DNA of 64,000 nt, taken from Fermentibacter sp963718745 [NCBI: Candidatus Fermentibacterota bacterium]. Its GTDB lineage: Bacteria; Fermentibacterota; Fermentibacteria; Fermentibacterales. How positions within the stretch are numbered: the stretch's first letter is position 1; each line of letters opens with the position of its first letter. Below the pieces are notes generated by a model. The model was given only the letters and a program-made list of their open reading frames with translations, ran no database searches and was not told the origin of the DNA. Of the stretch, positions 1-9,497 are shown one piece after another. The stretch covers positions 62,001 to 126,000 of the forward strand of contig OY970370.1 of the NCBI GenBank assembly GCA_963718745.1, read 5' to 3'. A program made the translations under genes and the position numbers.

Positions 1-1
1 C

Positions 2-565
2 TCCAAATTCGTCAAGCGCTTGTTCGACATCGTCTTCTCCCTCCTGCTGATCGTCCTGCTCCTCCCGTTCCTCCTCCTCATCTACGTCGTCCTGCTGCTG
101 GGTGGGAACGGAACCCCCGTCTTCAGGCAGACGAGGATCGGCAGGAACGGGGTTCCGTTCGTCTTCTACAAGTTCAGGACGATGAAACCCGAATCAGGAG
201 AGTACGAGGTCGCCCCCCTCTCGCCGGACGACCCCAGGGTCACCCCTTTCGGCAGGCTGCTCCGAAGGACGAGCCTCGACGAACTGCCGCAGCTCTTCAA
301 CGTACTCAGGGGCAGCATGAGCCTCGTGGGACCCAGGCCGGAGATGCCTTTCATAGTTTCGGGATATTCGGAGTGGCAGCGCAGGAGGCTCGAAGTCAGG
401 CCGGGGATCACCGGTCTCTGGCAGATAATGGGCAGGAAGGATCTGCCTCTGCATGACAACATCGAGTATGACTTCTACTACATCAGGAACCAGTCGATCA
501 TGCTGGATTTCGCAATCCTGGTGAGGACCTTCGCCACCGTCTTCAGGGGAAGGGGCGCCTACTAG
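2..565 (+). CDS. Undecaprenyl-phosphate sugar phosphotransferase (partial, 5' end outside window)
   Basis: Bacterial sugar transferase of the WbaP/EpsL/WcaJ type, which starts surface polysaccharide synthesis by moving a sugar-1-phosphate onto undecaprenyl phosphate at the inner membrane. Visible: a KR-LFDI start of the domain, one hydrophobic segment (residues about 8-30), the FRQTRIGRNG and FYKFRTM blocks, the RRTSLDELPQLFNVLRG catalytic stretch, LVGPRPE, RPGITGLWQ and the family-typical GRGAY C-terminus. A TTG at 20 could serve as start, but the reading frame is open to base 2 with family-like residues (SKFVKR), so the gene most likely begins before the window. The next gene starts on the base after its stop. 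Confidence 0.9.
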   Translation, partial: SKFVKRLFDIVFSLLLIVLLLPFLLLIYVVLLLGGNGTPVFRQTRIGRNGVPFVFYKFRTMKPESGEYEVAPLSPDDPRVTPFGRLLRRTSLDELPQLFNVLRGSMSLVGPRPEMPFIVSGYSEWQRRRLEVRPGITGLWQIMGRKDLPLHDNIEYDFYYIRNQSIMLDFAILVRTFATVFRGRGAY

Positions 566-1870
566 GTGGACACGAGTCTGGGCAGAGTCTATTTCGAAGC
601 GTGTCCCGAAGCGCTGATGGCGGTTCGCGACGGAAGGATCCTCCAGGCCAACGGTGAGATGCGAAGGCTCCTGGGGCTGCGCTCCGACTCCGAGATCGAA
701 GGCAGGAGGCTCGAGGAGATCATCCCGATGGACCTCGACAACCGGGGCGGTCTCTATTCGGCCCTCGGCAGGCTTCTCCCCGGAGATGTCAGGTCCTACG
801 AGTGGGAGCTGATGATCCCGGGAGCCGTGTACATCCCGGTCGTCATAAAGGCCACCGGGCTCGGTGGAGGTGTGCTCCTCATCTCGGTGAGGGACTTCAC
901 CGAGGGGCGCGAGCGCAGCATCGCCCTCCTGGAGCTGGAGGAGCAGCGGAGGGCGCTGCTCGAAGCCACCATCTTCCCCGTCTTCTGCGTCGACAGGGAA
1001 TACAGGATCCTCTGGTGCAGCAGCTCCTTCGGCAGCCTGGTTGGCGAGAGGCCCGGTTCCGTCACGGGGAAGCCGTGCCACATGATACTCTCGGGCGTGG
1101 ACTCGTCCTGTCCGGGATGCCCGGCAGCCCGGGCGATGCGATCCAAATCGACGATCTCGATCTCGAGCTGCGGCTCCGGGAACAGGTTCAGGGCATCGGT
1201 CTCAGCCTTCAGGGGGGCGGACGGCAGCCCTTCCGGCGCCGTCGTGATGATCCTGGACCCTCCCGGGAGCGCAGGCAGCGCGACCGATGGCGAATCCTCC
1301 CGTGAAGCTGCGGAAACGATTCCCGACGGATCGGTGCGGGCTCCGGGCGCTGCTGGAGGCCCGCCCCCCGGGGGCGCCGGGCATCACGACGCCCCTCACG
1401 CAGGAGTCAATCTCTCGGAATGGCTGGACACCTCGGTGGAGCGCCTGGTTTCGCTCCTCGGCCATGACGTCATGGTCCAGGCAGCGCATGAACCCGCCAG
1501 GGTCGGGGTAAGCCCGGAGCATCTCATGGAAACCTTCAGGAGCCTTGCACTGGCCGACTACGGGACATGCCTGTGCGAAGGGGAGGGCATAATGGTCAGG
1601 GTCGACCACGCCATACTGGAGACCCCCCGCCACGGGATCGAACCCGGGAAATACGTCTCCGTCTCCCTCGGTTCGAGGTCCCTTCTCGAGCGAGCCGAGA
1701 GCCGGCTTTTCGCAAGCAGTTTCTACAACCATATCTCGGCATTCCCGGCGAGGTCTCCCGGCTCCGCCGGGGTCCGTCCGGGGGCCGTGTTCGTCTCACA
1801 GGCCGGAGACGACCGGAAGTTCTACCAGATAATGATACCGGCCCATGATCCGGTTTGGAGGGACGACTGA
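566..1870 (+). CDS. PAS-domain protein with degenerate kinase-like C-terminus
   Basis: A 434-residue cytoplasmic protein starting at a GTG directly after the stop of the sugar transferase. Two PAS modules are visible. The first is near residues 5-110 (ANGEMRRLLGL). The second is near 135-225 and contains a Cys cluster (GKPCHMIL...CPGCPAA), a pattern seen in PAS domains of sensor kinases. A Pro/Gly/Ala-rich linker follows, then a C-terminal region (SEWLDTSVERLVSLLGHDV...) that resembles the end of a sensor kinase, but I see no clear phospho-acceptor His box or ATP-binding N/G boxes. It is probably a sensory or scaffold protein; the output is unknown. Confidence 0.6.
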   Translation: MDTSLGRVYFEACPEALMAVRDGRILQANGEMRRLLGLRSDSEIEGRRLEEIIPMDLDNRGGLYSALGRLLPGDVRSYEWELMIPGAVYIPVVIKATGLGGGVLLISVRDFTEGRERSIALLELEEQRRALLEATIFPVFCVDREYRILWCSSSFGSLVGERPGSVTGKPCHMILSGVDSSCPGCPAARAMRSKSTISISSCGSGNRFRASVSAFRGADGSPSGAVVMILDPPGSAGSATDGESSREAAETIPDGSVRAPGAAGGPPPGGAGHHDAPHAGVNLSEWLDTSVERLVSLLGHDVMVQAAHEPARVGVSPEHLMETFRSLALADYGTCLCEGEGIMVRVDHAILETPRHGIEPGKYVSVSLGSRSLLERAESRLFASSFYNHISAFPARSPGSAGVRPGAVFVSQAGDDRKFYQIMIPAHDPVWRDD

Positions 1871-2679
1871 TGCTGCCGGCCGCATCCATCCTGCTGATGG
1901 CCGCTCTCGGATCCTGGTTCCGGCCGGGAACCGCAGGGATGGTCTCGGTCGCTTCCTGGCCCTCCTCCTGGGGCTGCTCCCCGTCGACCGCCTACGAGTC
2001 ACCGGCGGGGATCTCGAGGATCGAGGGGATGGAGGTCGCCGCCTCCTGTTCCTTCATGGAGGCCCGTTCGGCAGCGATCGGCGCCGGTTCGAAGACCGGT
2101 CCCGTCTTTGCGGCGATCGATCTCGGCTGGATAGGCGAACACGAGGACCCGCCCGTTGCGGCTGACGAACTCCTGTCAGCGACCCTGGCCTGTGCCTGGG
2201 TGGTGACGGGAGATCCGGTGGGCTTCATCGAAGGCTTCTTCGGACCCAGCATCGCCATCGGAGCGTCGACCAGGGGCGTGTTCGGGGATGACGGCGGGGA
2301 CATGCTGCTCGGGAGCGCCGGACTCCAGTTCTCGGTCTTCCCGACCTTCTCGATAGGGGTCGCCGGCATCGACATTCCCCTGATGGTGCCGGACTCGGCT
2401 GACATCGATGTCGAGACCCACTGGGGAGCCACGTACATCTTCTCACGGGAGCTCAGGCTCCACGCCTCTCTGTCCGGCGGAGACACGGCTTTCGGCGCAG
2501 AACTCGCCGTGGCCCCGTGGCTCAGGGCGAGGACCGGCTCGGACGGGGAGTCCTGGAATGCCGGGGCATCCCTGTCCTCGGGCAGGTTCACTCTCGATTA
2601 CGGCGTGGTCCTGGACGACTCCTCGACGGGTCACGCCTTCTCCCTCAGCTTCATGACGGGAGGCGAAAACTGGTACTGA
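1870..2679 (+). CDS. Exported beta-rich protein, function unknown
   Basis: A 269-residue protein. The ATG overlaps the previous stop by one base (tgATG) and follows a GGAGGG box, so I prefer it to the upstream in-frame TTG at 1855. It opens with a hydrophobic stretch (MLPAASILLMAALGSWF) usable as a signal peptide. The remainder alternates short hydrophobic and Gly/Ser/Asp segments and ends in an aromatic residue (GGENWY), as outer-membrane beta-barrels often do. No family was recognised. The unbroken chain of genes from 566 to 4276 suggests one transcription unit. Confidence 0.55.
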   Translation: MLPAASILLMAALGSWFRPGTAGMVSVASWPSSWGCSPSTAYESPAGISRIEGMEVAASCSFMEARSAAIGAGSKTGPVFAAIDLGWIGEHEDPPVAADELLSATLACAWVVTGDPVGFIEGFFGPSIAIGASTRGVFGDDGGDMLLGSAGLQFSVFPTFSIGVAGIDIPLMVPDSADIDVETHWGATYIFSRELRLHASLSGGDTAFGAELAVAPWLRARTGSDGESWNAGASLSSGRFTLDYGVVLDDSSTGHAFSLSFMTGGENWY

Positions 2680-2684
2680 TCCTC

Positions 2685-3914
2685 ATGCTGGCGCTGGCAG
2701 ACCTGCCGGACTCCTCAGACACCGGAGAGTGGACGTTCATCCAGCGTACGATGTTCTCCGCCGATGCCTCCTGCATGCCCGGCGAAGGTTCCTGGATCAG
2801 TCTCGAGGACAGGCTTCTGGAGCTGAGCGAGACCCTCTCGCTCTCGTCGGAACAGGTGGAAGCCTCCGTGACTTTCACGGCGAGGGACGACAGCTCCTCG
2901 TCGGTCTTCCTCCGCAGGGGCGGGTTGGAAGCCCTATGGCCGGGCACCCCCTGGATCGGCGCGGGCCTCTCCCGGTCGCTCTCTACGCCCTTCATCCCCG
3001 GTCTCAGGGATCCGATCCTGGACTGGAGCTGGGCGGACATCGACTCGGTGTCGGCGGTTCACGCGTCGCTGGGAGGCTTCCTGGGGACGACGCTCGGTTT
3101 CGACGGCTACCTGCTCCCCGGCGGGGATACGGCCACGGTGTTCGTCGTCGATGCTCCCTGGCTGGGTATCGGCAGCATGGGATACACTTCGATGGATCTG
3201 TCGGGCGCCGATTCGACCCTGCACATGGATGTCTTCGAAGCCCTCCTGGACCTGAGAGCCGTCGAACCGTGGATCGTGATCACGAGCAGCGGCAGGGGGG
3301 CCGATTCCACAGCCGTGCTCTTCGAGGCCGACGGCTTCGCTCCGCTCTCCGGGAACTGGGGTGAACTCGAACTCGTACCCGTCCTCTCCTGGGCTGGGGA
3401 CTCGATATCCTGCCCCGGAGGAGCCTTCGAGCGCGGACACATGTCCATAGGCCTGGATGCCGTCCTGCATCCGGTCGCATACGCACTTTCCGGGGTCCTC
3501 TCCTGCCGGTATGATCCGGCCGATCCGAAAGCGACCACGGGCGGTCTCGCAGCGGACATGACTTCCGAGGGCGGATTCAGCCACTCCGTGAGCGCAGCCG
3601 GGCTCGGCGGGCCGTCATGGATCGGAATGGTCTCGTCCACGCTCAGGGGTGCAAGGGCTTCCATGGGCGGGGGGATGGAGTTCCGGAGCGACAGCCTGCG
3701 CATCGGCGGTTCGGCCGGCTACTCGCCCACGAACGGCGTCCATGCGCTGCTGGAGATCTCCGCCAGCGCACAGGTCGAGGAAGGGGATTCACCACAGCCA
3801 TGCGGTTCCTTCTCGGCCGTCTTCTCGCGCCGCGGTGTCAGGGCTCTGCTCCGCCTCCTGAGGGAGGACGGGGAGACCACGATAGCCGCCTCCCTCTGCG
3901 CGGTATTCCCATGA
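2685..3914 (+). CDS. Putative exported beta-rich protein, function unknown
   Basis: About 409 residues, rich in Ser, Gly and Asp with alternating beta-like segments; no recognised domain. The start is uncertain. The ATG at 2685 has no nearby ribosome-binding site. A CTG at 2670, in frame and six bases after GGGAGG (2658-2663), would add five residues and give a signal-like MVLILMLALA N-terminus. The open frame reaches back to 2517 inside the previous gene, but that part overlaps real coding sequence and is not credible. It ends in an ATGA overlap with the next gene. Probably another envelope protein of this cluster. Confidence 0.5.
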   Translation: MLALADLPDSSDTGEWTFIQRTMFSADASCMPGEGSWISLEDRLLELSETLSLSSEQVEASVTFTARDDSSSSVFLRRGGLEALWPGTPWIGAGLSRSLSTPFIPGLRDPILDWSWADIDSVSAVHASLGGFLGTTLGFDGYLLPGGDTATVFVVDAPWLGIGSMGYTSMDLSGADSTLHMDVFEALLDLRAVEPWIVITSSGRGADSTAVLFEADGFAPLSGNWGELELVPVLSWAGDSISCPGGAFERGHMSIGLDAVLHPVAYALSGVLSCRYDPADPKATTGGLAADMTSEGGFSHSVSAAGLGGPSWIGMVSSTLRGARASMGGGMEFRSDSLRIGGSAGYSPTNGVHALLEISASAQVEEGDSPQPCGSFSAVFSRRGVRALLRLLREDGETTIAASLCAVFP

Positions 3915-4276
3915 GGCCGGTCTTCGTATCCGCGCTGGCCCTGGCCGCACTGTGCGGATGTTCGGCGCTCACACCGGCACCCGTCGAGCGCACGGATTCA
4001 CTCAGGCTCTGGTACCCCGGGGCGGCCACCGTACAGGTCGTCGGCGACTGGAACGAGTGGGGTGGACTGACCGCGGCAGGCGGAGTCCTGGATCCTGCAG
4101 CCGGTCTCATGGAAGAGGATGGGGACGGGTTCTGGACCACTGGTGTCACGCTCGAGAGGGGACGATACAGATACGCTTTCCTCGTCGACGGATTCATCTG
4201 GACCCCGGATGAGTCGAACCACCTCCGGGCCGAATTCGAAGGTCGCGAGGTGTCCGTCCTGGTGATCGGCGGCTGA
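3911..4276 (+). CDS. Lipoprotein with glycogen-binding (CBM48/AMPK-like) domain
   Basis: A 121-residue lipoprotein starting in an ATGA overlap. The signal peptide ends in a lipobox (ALCGCS, Cys16 or so). The rest is a single beta-sandwich of the early-set/CBM48 type, recognisable from VQVVGDWNEWGG, the acidic GDGFW segment and the strand pair RYRYAFLVDGFIWTPD with a closing N-x-L. Such domains bind alpha-glucans in AMPK beta and in branching enzymes; in stand-alone lipoproteins the ligand is unknown. The neighbouring ABC ATPase could point to sugar handling, but that is inference. Confidence 0.7.
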   Translation: MRPVFVSALALAALCGCSALTPAPVERTDSLRLWYPGAATVQVVGDWNEWGGLTAAGGVLDPAAGLMEEDGDGFWTTGVTLERGRYRYAFLVDGFIWTPDESNHLRAEFEGREVSVLVIGG

Positions 4277-4277
4277 G

Positions 4278-5309
4278 ATGGCATCAGTCGAGTTCAAGGG
4301 CGTGGGAAAGGTCTTTCCGGGAGGCGTCACCGCTCTGGCCGGCTTCTCCGTGAATGTCTCCGATGGAGAGTTCGTCGTCCTCGTGGGTCCGAGCGGATGC
4401 GGCAAATCGACTTCCCTGAGGATCCTGGCGGGTCTCGAGGAACCTACCACGGGCACCGTGTCCATCGGCGGGCGGGACGTCACCGGGGTTTCGCCGCAGG
4501 ACCGCGACGTCGCGATGGTCTTCCAGAACTATGCCCTCTATCCGCACATGACCGTATTCGACAACATGGCCTTCGCCCTCAGGATGAGGAGGGTGCCTTC
4601 AGACGAGACGAGGAGGCGGGTCGAGGAGGCCGCGGGGATACTGGACATATCCGGTCTCCTGGCGCGCAAGCCGCGGGAACTCTCCGGTGGTCAGCGCCAG
4701 AGGGTCGCACTCGGCAGGGCGATAGTCCGCAAACCCTCCGTCTTCCTCTTCGACGAACCGCTTTCCAATCTCGACGCGAAGCTCAGGGTCCAGACCCGGA
4801 GCGAACTGGCGCGCATCCATACGAGGCTCGGTGCCACGATGATCTATGTTACGCACGACCAGGCCGAGGCCATGACCCTGGGCGACCGCATAGTCGTCCT
4901 GCGCGATGGTCTGATCCAGCAGGTCGCCGCGCCGCTCGACCTGTACGACAGGCCGGTGAACTCCTTCGTCGCGGGCTTCATCGGCAGTCCGGCCATGAAC
5001 TTCCTGACGCTGGGCGGGTCCGGCATCCAGGGCGTTCCATCCACCCTGGACCCCGTTCCTCCAGGTGCGTCGACAGTCGGCATCCGGCCCGAGGATGTCG
5101 TCCCGGACCCGGGAGGAGGCTTCGAGTGCGGGATCGAGGTCGTGGAGGTCCTTGGTAACGAGAAGATAGTCTATCTCAGAACCGTTCGTGGCGACCCTCT
5201 CGTGATGAGATGCGATCCGTCGACGCAGGCGGTCGTCGGAGATTCTTCCGGGGTGGGCTTCAGGCGGGGGCGCTGCCATTTCTTCGGCCCCGGTGGCGAA
5301 AGGTTGTAG
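4278..5309 (+). CDS. ABC transporter ATP-binding protein, MalK/UgpC type
   Basis: A 343-residue ATPase of the carbohydrate importer class (CUT1). Walker A GPSGCGKS is at residues 37-44, the Q-loop at about 83 (VFQNYALYPHMTV), the signature LSGGQRQR at 135-142, Walker B VFLFDEP at 155-161 and the switch His in THDQ at about 193. A shortened C-terminal TOBE-like region follows (IRPEDV). MalK-type ATPases work with two permeases and a binding protein, none of which is encoded nearby, so it probably serves permeases encoded elsewhere. It starts one base after the CBM48-like lipoprotein gene. Confidence 0.88.
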   Translation: MASVEFKGVGKVFPGGVTALAGFSVNVSDGEFVVLVGPSGCGKSTSLRILAGLEEPTTGTVSIGGRDVTGVSPQDRDVAMVFQNYALYPHMTVFDNMAFALRMRRVPSDETRRRVEEAAGILDISGLLARKPRELSGGQRQRVALGRAIVRKPSVFLFDEPLSNLDAKLRVQTRSELARIHTRLGATMIYVTHDQAEAMTLGDRIVVLRDGLIQQVAAPLDLYDRPVNSFVAGFIGSPAMNFLTLGGSGIQGVPSTLDPVPPGASTVGIRPEDVVPDPGGGFECGIEVVEVLGNEKIVYLRTVRGDPLVMRCDPSTQAVVGDSSGVGFRRGRCHFFGPGGERL

Positions 5310-5312
5310 GAG

Positions 5313-6410
5313 ATGACCGATTCGATCCAGCACATTCTCTTCGCCTTCATCGGGGCGCTCCTGCTGTCCCTGCTGCTCACCCCGCTGGCGAGGCGTGCGG
5401 CTCTCCGGACCAACCTCGTGGACAGACCCGGCAGCAGGAAGAAACACCTGATGGCGACGCCTCTCCTAGGGGGAGGCTCCATATTCCTTGCCTTCGCCGT
5501 GACGATCGTCGCGGGAATGTTCTTCTGGAAGGGGTTGCCGGAGGGCAACATCGCCGATACTCCGCTGAACTGGCAGTCCCTCGGCTTCATGGTTGTCGGG
5601 GGAGGCTTCCTGCTGGCCCTCACGGGTCTGCTCGACGACATCCTGGAGCTGTCTCCGAGGACCAAGCTCATAATGCAATCTTTCTCGGCGCTCGCCGTCG
5701 GCGTCTACTTCGTCGTGAAGGGAGCGCAGGTGAGCCTCTTCCTCTCGGGTGGATCGCTGGCCTGGCTGGCGGCCCCGATCACGCTCATATGGCTCGTGGG
5801 CATAACCAACTCCCTCAACCTGCTCGATCATGCCGACGGGCTGGCGGCAGGCATCACGGCGATCGCGACCGCATTCCTCACAGTCATCAACCTCACCGCC
5901 GGCAACGAAGCCATCGCATTCGTCTGCGCCGCCCTGTCCGGCGCCTCGTGCGGCTTCCTGGTCTTCAACTTCAACCCGGCGTCGATCTTCATGGGAGACT
6001 GCGGGAGCAACTTCCTGGGCTTCCTGCTCGGCATCGCCTCGGTCCTGGGCGTGTACACCCAGAACGGTTCGATCCGCGAGATCGCGGTCTTCTCACCCCT
6101 GCTCGTTCTCGCCGTCCCTCTCCTGGACACTCTCCTGGTGCTGATCTACAGGAAGCGCAGGGGCGTCCCCCTGATGTCAGGAGACAGGAACCATCTGGCG
6201 CACAGGCTCATGCGCATCGGACTGAGCCACAAGGAGGCGGTGCTGCTCTTGTACGCCGTGGGCATCCTCATGGGGATACTGGCCCTCCTGCTCCCGACCC
6301 TCAAGCCTTATCAGGCCGTCCTCGTGTTCGCCCACGCAGCCGGATTCTCCGTGATCATCGCCTTCTTCATCTCCCGCGGGGAGAAAAGGAACAAGACCAA
6401 CGATGAATAG
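5313..6410 (+). CDS. Undecaprenyl-phosphate N-acetylhexosamine-1-phosphate transferase (WecA/MraY family)
   Basis: A 365-residue polytopic membrane enzyme with about ten hydrophobic segments. It transfers a UDP-HexNAc-derived sugar phosphate to undecaprenyl phosphate, the first membrane step of O-antigen or teichoic-acid-like polymers. Family marks: the DDI Asp pair near residues 108-109, NLLDHADGLAAG near 169 (usual form NxxDxxDG), FMGDCGSNFLG near 228, and the cytoplasmic His loop DRNHLAHRL near 290. Its membrane topology and length match WecA/TagO rather than the longer MraY. It overlaps the following ligase-like gene by 8 bases, which supports co-translation for surface glycan assembly. 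Confidence 0.88.
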   Translation: MTDSIQHILFAFIGALLLSLLLTPLARRAALRTNLVDRPGSRKKHLMATPLLGGGSIFLAFAVTIVAGMFFWKGLPEGNIADTPLNWQSLGFMVVGGGFLLALTGLLDDILELSPRTKLIMQSFSALAVGVYFVVKGAQVSLFLSGGSLAWLAAPITLIWLVGITNSLNLLDHADGLAAGITAIATAFLTVINLTAGNEAIAFVCAALSGASCGFLVFNFNPASIFMGDCGSNFLGFLLGIASVLGVYTQNGSIREIAVFSPLLVLAVPLLDTLLVLIYRKRRGVPLMSGDRNHLAHRLMRIGLSHKEAVLLLYAVGILMGILALLLPTLKPYQAVLVFAHAAGFSVIIAFFISRGEKRNKTNDE

Positions 6411-9381
6411 AAGACCCATGGAGAGGATCATCGCCCCCTGGCTCATCCTGGTCATATCTGCGCTGGTCCTGTTCACCCTGCTCCCCAACAACAGGTCCAG
6501 CATCCTGATCAAGGAGCTTTCCTACGTTCTCGGAGCCTCGGCGATGTGTCTCCTCACGGCATCCGCAGCCTTCCGGCGTGTGCCGCTCAACTCCTCTGTC
6601 GGATGGAAGCTGACGGCGGTCTTCGCCATCCTTCTCGCATGGATGATGGCGAGGCACTTCTCGGGAACGCCTTCGATCAACGGCCAGGGCGTCATGACGA
6701 GCTTCGCGATGCTCGGCCTGACCGCCGGCACCTCCGCGCTCCTCCTCGATGCAAAGGGCAGGTCGACGGTCCTGCTGGGTCTTCTCTCGCTTTTCGGACT
6801 ACTGTGCATCTATTCGATGATCCAGTGGATGAACGTCGTGATCTTCCCGTGGGACGTGTACCTGGGCTCGAGCGGCAGAGTATCCGGCTCGCTCGGGAAC
6901 CCGAATCTCCTCGGAGGGATGATGGCGGCCTTCATCCCCGTCGCGGTCGGGCTGCTGCTGGGGATGGAGGGCAGAAGACCGGTGAGGTTGACCGTGATGG
7001 CGGTCTTCTGTCTGCTCGCGATCCTTTCCATAGCTGCGAGCGGGACGAGGGGCAGCCTCCTCGGCCTCGCATCCGGCCTCCTGTTCCTGGCGTGGTTCTC
7101 GCTTCGAAGGCAGGCCGGCGGGCGCAGGGCAGACCTTGTCATCCCCCTGGTGGCTCTGGCCGCCTTCCTGATCATCTGCTTCGTCATGAGGGAGAGGCTT
7201 CTCGAGCTGTCCAGCCTGGGGGAGGGGACCGCAAGGGTCAGGCTGGTGATATGGAGCGGCGCTGCCGCCCTGATCGCGGCCAATCCATTTCTCGGATACG
7301 GACCGGGCACGTTCCAGATAATCTTCCCCGAGGTCCGCAATCCGATGTACAGCATCCTGGGCACCAGCCACAACACCCTCCACGCTCACTGCGAGTATCT
7401 CGAGATCCTCGTCGAGGTCGGGCTCGTCGGCGCTCTGCTGTTCGTCTGGATAGCGGTCATGGTCCTCGGATCCTCGCTCCGGGGCAGGGACGGGACCAGG
7501 CGGAAGCTCGGGCTGGCAGACGCCGGCGTCCTCGCCGGGATAATCGCATTCCTCGGCGAGGCATTCGTCTCGGTAAGCCTCAGGTGGCCCCCGGGGGCAT
7601 TCCTGTTCGCCCTGCTCTGCGGCCTCCTGCTCGCTGGCGGACCGGGCGAACCCAGGCCCATCCCCAGGATCAGCGGCTTCCTCCTTGTCATCCCGGCTCT
7701 GTTCACGGCTATCTGGGGGACAGGCAGCTACATGACCGGGATGAGGTCGGGTCATTACCTTTTCATGGGCAAGGACCAGTACCTGGACAAGATCGAGAGC
7801 GAACTCGCCCTCGCGGCCAACGCCGCGGCTGCCTGGGAGCAGACGGGTGCTGAGAACAGGCGAGAGGAGGCTCTGCAGAGATTCGCCTACGCATGGGCGT
7901 GCAGCGACAGCTCCATCGCTATCTGCACGCGCTGCGTAGAGACCAATCCCGAGGAGCTGGGAGGCTGGTACGGCCTCGGCAGCGCCTGGCTCACCAGGGC
8001 CATCCTCATCGAGCCGATCAACCCCTCCCTGTCCAGGCTCGTCGAAGACGCCGGATATGTGAGGGATCATGATCTGGCGCTGAGTGCCTCCCGAAATGCC
8101 CTGGCGGCATACGAGTCCCTGCAGGTCAGGGCTCCGGACTACGCGGAGATCCACAACAACCTGGCGCTCACCTACACCCGGCTGGGCATGCCCGCGATGA
8201 CCATGCACTCGATGCGTCGGGCATATCAGCTCCACGGCCACCGCAGGAGCGACTACCTCCGGCAGGCCTTCTCCATCTCCCCGCTCGGCGGAGGTTTCGA
8301 CGCACTGCACATCCTCTGGCAGGACAGGATGCAGGGCTTCCCGGAGGCCGGCCTGTCCGTTGAACTCGTCGAAAGGCGCCTCGAGCGTACTGAATGGCTT
8401 TCAGGATATGCAATGATGTTCCACCCCGGGAGCGCCGACAGCATCGCCGCAGCTCTCTCCGCCATGTGCACCGGTCTCCCGGCCGGGTACCCGGAGATCC
8501 TGACGGGGCATCTAGCCGACCAGGCTTCACTCGCCGTCCAGGACTCCGTGCTCTTCTGGAAGGCGATGGAATGCGACACCTCGGGCATTCTGGAAACCGC
8601 CCTGGCGGGCCTGGCCTCCACCGGGGCGGTCCTTCCCGGACACAGGGCCGCCCGAGCGACCGTCCTCGCCCTGAGAGGCGATCGCGAAGGATTCGCAGAG
8701 ATCGTGAAGGTTTCGGAGACGCTTCACCATGAAGCCTTCCCGTGGCTGTCCCTCTGGCCTGTCAACGGAGGCATCCCCGCGCCGCTCTTCCGCTCCCTGC
8801 CGCTCTGCGGGAGCCCGGCGTCGTGGAGGACTGTCTATCTCGGGATGGTCATGGATCTGATGAGCATCGACTCGTTCCTGCTGAACCGGGTCCAGATCTC
8901 GCGCACCGATTTCAGCAATGGAGTGAGCCCGGAGACCCTGGGTGGGTTCCTGGACGTGTGGTACGGGACGGGCGGCATGAGTGCCGCACGCGACCTCGGT
9001 CTGGATGGACCGTGGGTGCCCGGATCCGCCATGGAAGCTGCAGCCGCAGTAGCCGACAGCATCGGCGCCACCGGACCGGAGGGGGCGGCGAATGCGCTTG
9101 CGTTCCACTATTTGATGTTGAGCTCCTTCTGGTGGGGGGAGGGTTTCAGCGTTCCACAGCGCGACTATCTGCTCGGACGGCTGGAATCCCTGCGGGACTC
9201 CCTGGACGGCGGACTCGGCACCGAGGAGGCCAGATACGCAGTCTTCAGGCTCTTCGAGGAGATCGAACCCCTGCTGGCCCAGACCGGGGCGTCGGACAAC
9301 CCGTTCCTCGGGATCCTCCGGAACGACATCATCGAGGGCGAAGTGACCAGGTCGCTCGGGCAGTCCGGGGACATGCCGTGA
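6403..9381 (+). CDS. O-antigen ligase/polymerase-like membrane protein with TPR C-terminal half
   Basis: A 992-residue protein. The N-terminal ~430 residues hold a dozen hydrophobic segments and a Wzy_C/WaaL-type block, with GSLGNPNLLGG near residue 165 and the long periplasmic loop YGPGTFQIIFPEVRNP...SHNTLHAHCEYLEILVEVG near 305-345; the latter is typical of O-antigen ligases. The C-terminal half is helical, with TPR-like repeats (ALAAYESLQVRAPDYAEIHNNLALTYTRLG) and a long less-conserved tail. Ligase-TPR fusions are known in several phyla. It starts at ATG 6403, inside the preceding transferase gene. Acceptor and polymer are unknown. Confidence 0.78.
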   Translation: MNRRPMERIIAPWLILVISALVLFTLLPNNRSSILIKELSYVLGASAMCLLTASAAFRRVPLNSSVGWKLTAVFAILLAWMMARHFSGTPSINGQGVMTSFAMLGLTAGTSALLLDAKGRSTVLLGLLSLFGLLCIYSMIQWMNVVIFPWDVYLGSSGRVSGSLGNPNLLGGMMAAFIPVAVGLLLGMEGRRPVRLTVMAVFCLLAILSIAASGTRGSLLGLASGLLFLAWFSLRRQAGGRRADLVIPLVALAAFLIICFVMRERLLELSSLGEGTARVRLVIWSGAAALIAANPFLGYGPGTFQIIFPEVRNPMYSILGTSHNTLHAHCEYLEILVEVGLVGALLFVWIAVMVLGSSLRGRDGTRRKLGLADAGVLAGIIAFLGEAFVSVSLRWPPGAFLFALLCGLLLAGGPGEPRPIPRISGFLLVIPALFTAIWGTGSYMTGMRSGHYLFMGKDQYLDKIESELALAANAAAAWEQTGAENRREEALQRFAYAWACSDSSIAICTRCVETNPEELGGWYGLGSAWLTRAILIEPINPSLSRLVEDAGYVRDHDLALSASRNALAAYESLQVRAPDYAEIHNNLALTYTRLGMPAMTMHSMRRAYQLHGHRRSDYLRQAFSISPLGGGFDALHILWQDRMQGFPEAGLSVELVERRLERTEWLSGYAMMFHPGSADSIAAALSAMCTGLPAGYPEILTGHLADQASLAVQDSVLFWKAMECDTSGILETALAGLASTGAVLPGHRAARATVLALRGDREGFAEIVKVSETLHHEAFPWLSLWPVNGGIPAPLFRSLPLCGSPASWRTVYLGMVMDLMSIDSFLLNRVQISRTDFSNGVSPETLGGFLDVWYGTGGMSAARDLGLDGPWVPGSAMEAAAAVADSIGATGPEGAANALAFHYLMLSSFWWGEGFSVPQRDYLLGRLESLRDSLDGGLGTEEARYAVFRLFEEIEPLLAQTGASDNPFLGILRNDIIEGEVTRSLGQSGDMP

Positions 9382-9384
9382 CCC

Positions 9385-9413
9385 TTGTCAGGAATGGCGT
9401 TTCCAGCTAGATT
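9385..9413 (+). promoter_or_regulatory. Sigma-70-type promoter of the rimP-nusA-infB operon
   Basis: TTGTCA (9385-9390), a 17-base spacer and TAGATT (9408-9413) lie in the only gap upstream of the translation operon. The predicted transcript would start near 9420, giving an untranslated leader of about 80 bases before rimP. Confidence 0.5.
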
Positions 9414-9497
9414 CAAGCACCAAAAGCTCCTGCATGCGTACGAGCCGCGTGGGCGGGTGTACCTGCCGACGGGGCATTTTATGCTTGGAGGGTCGAA

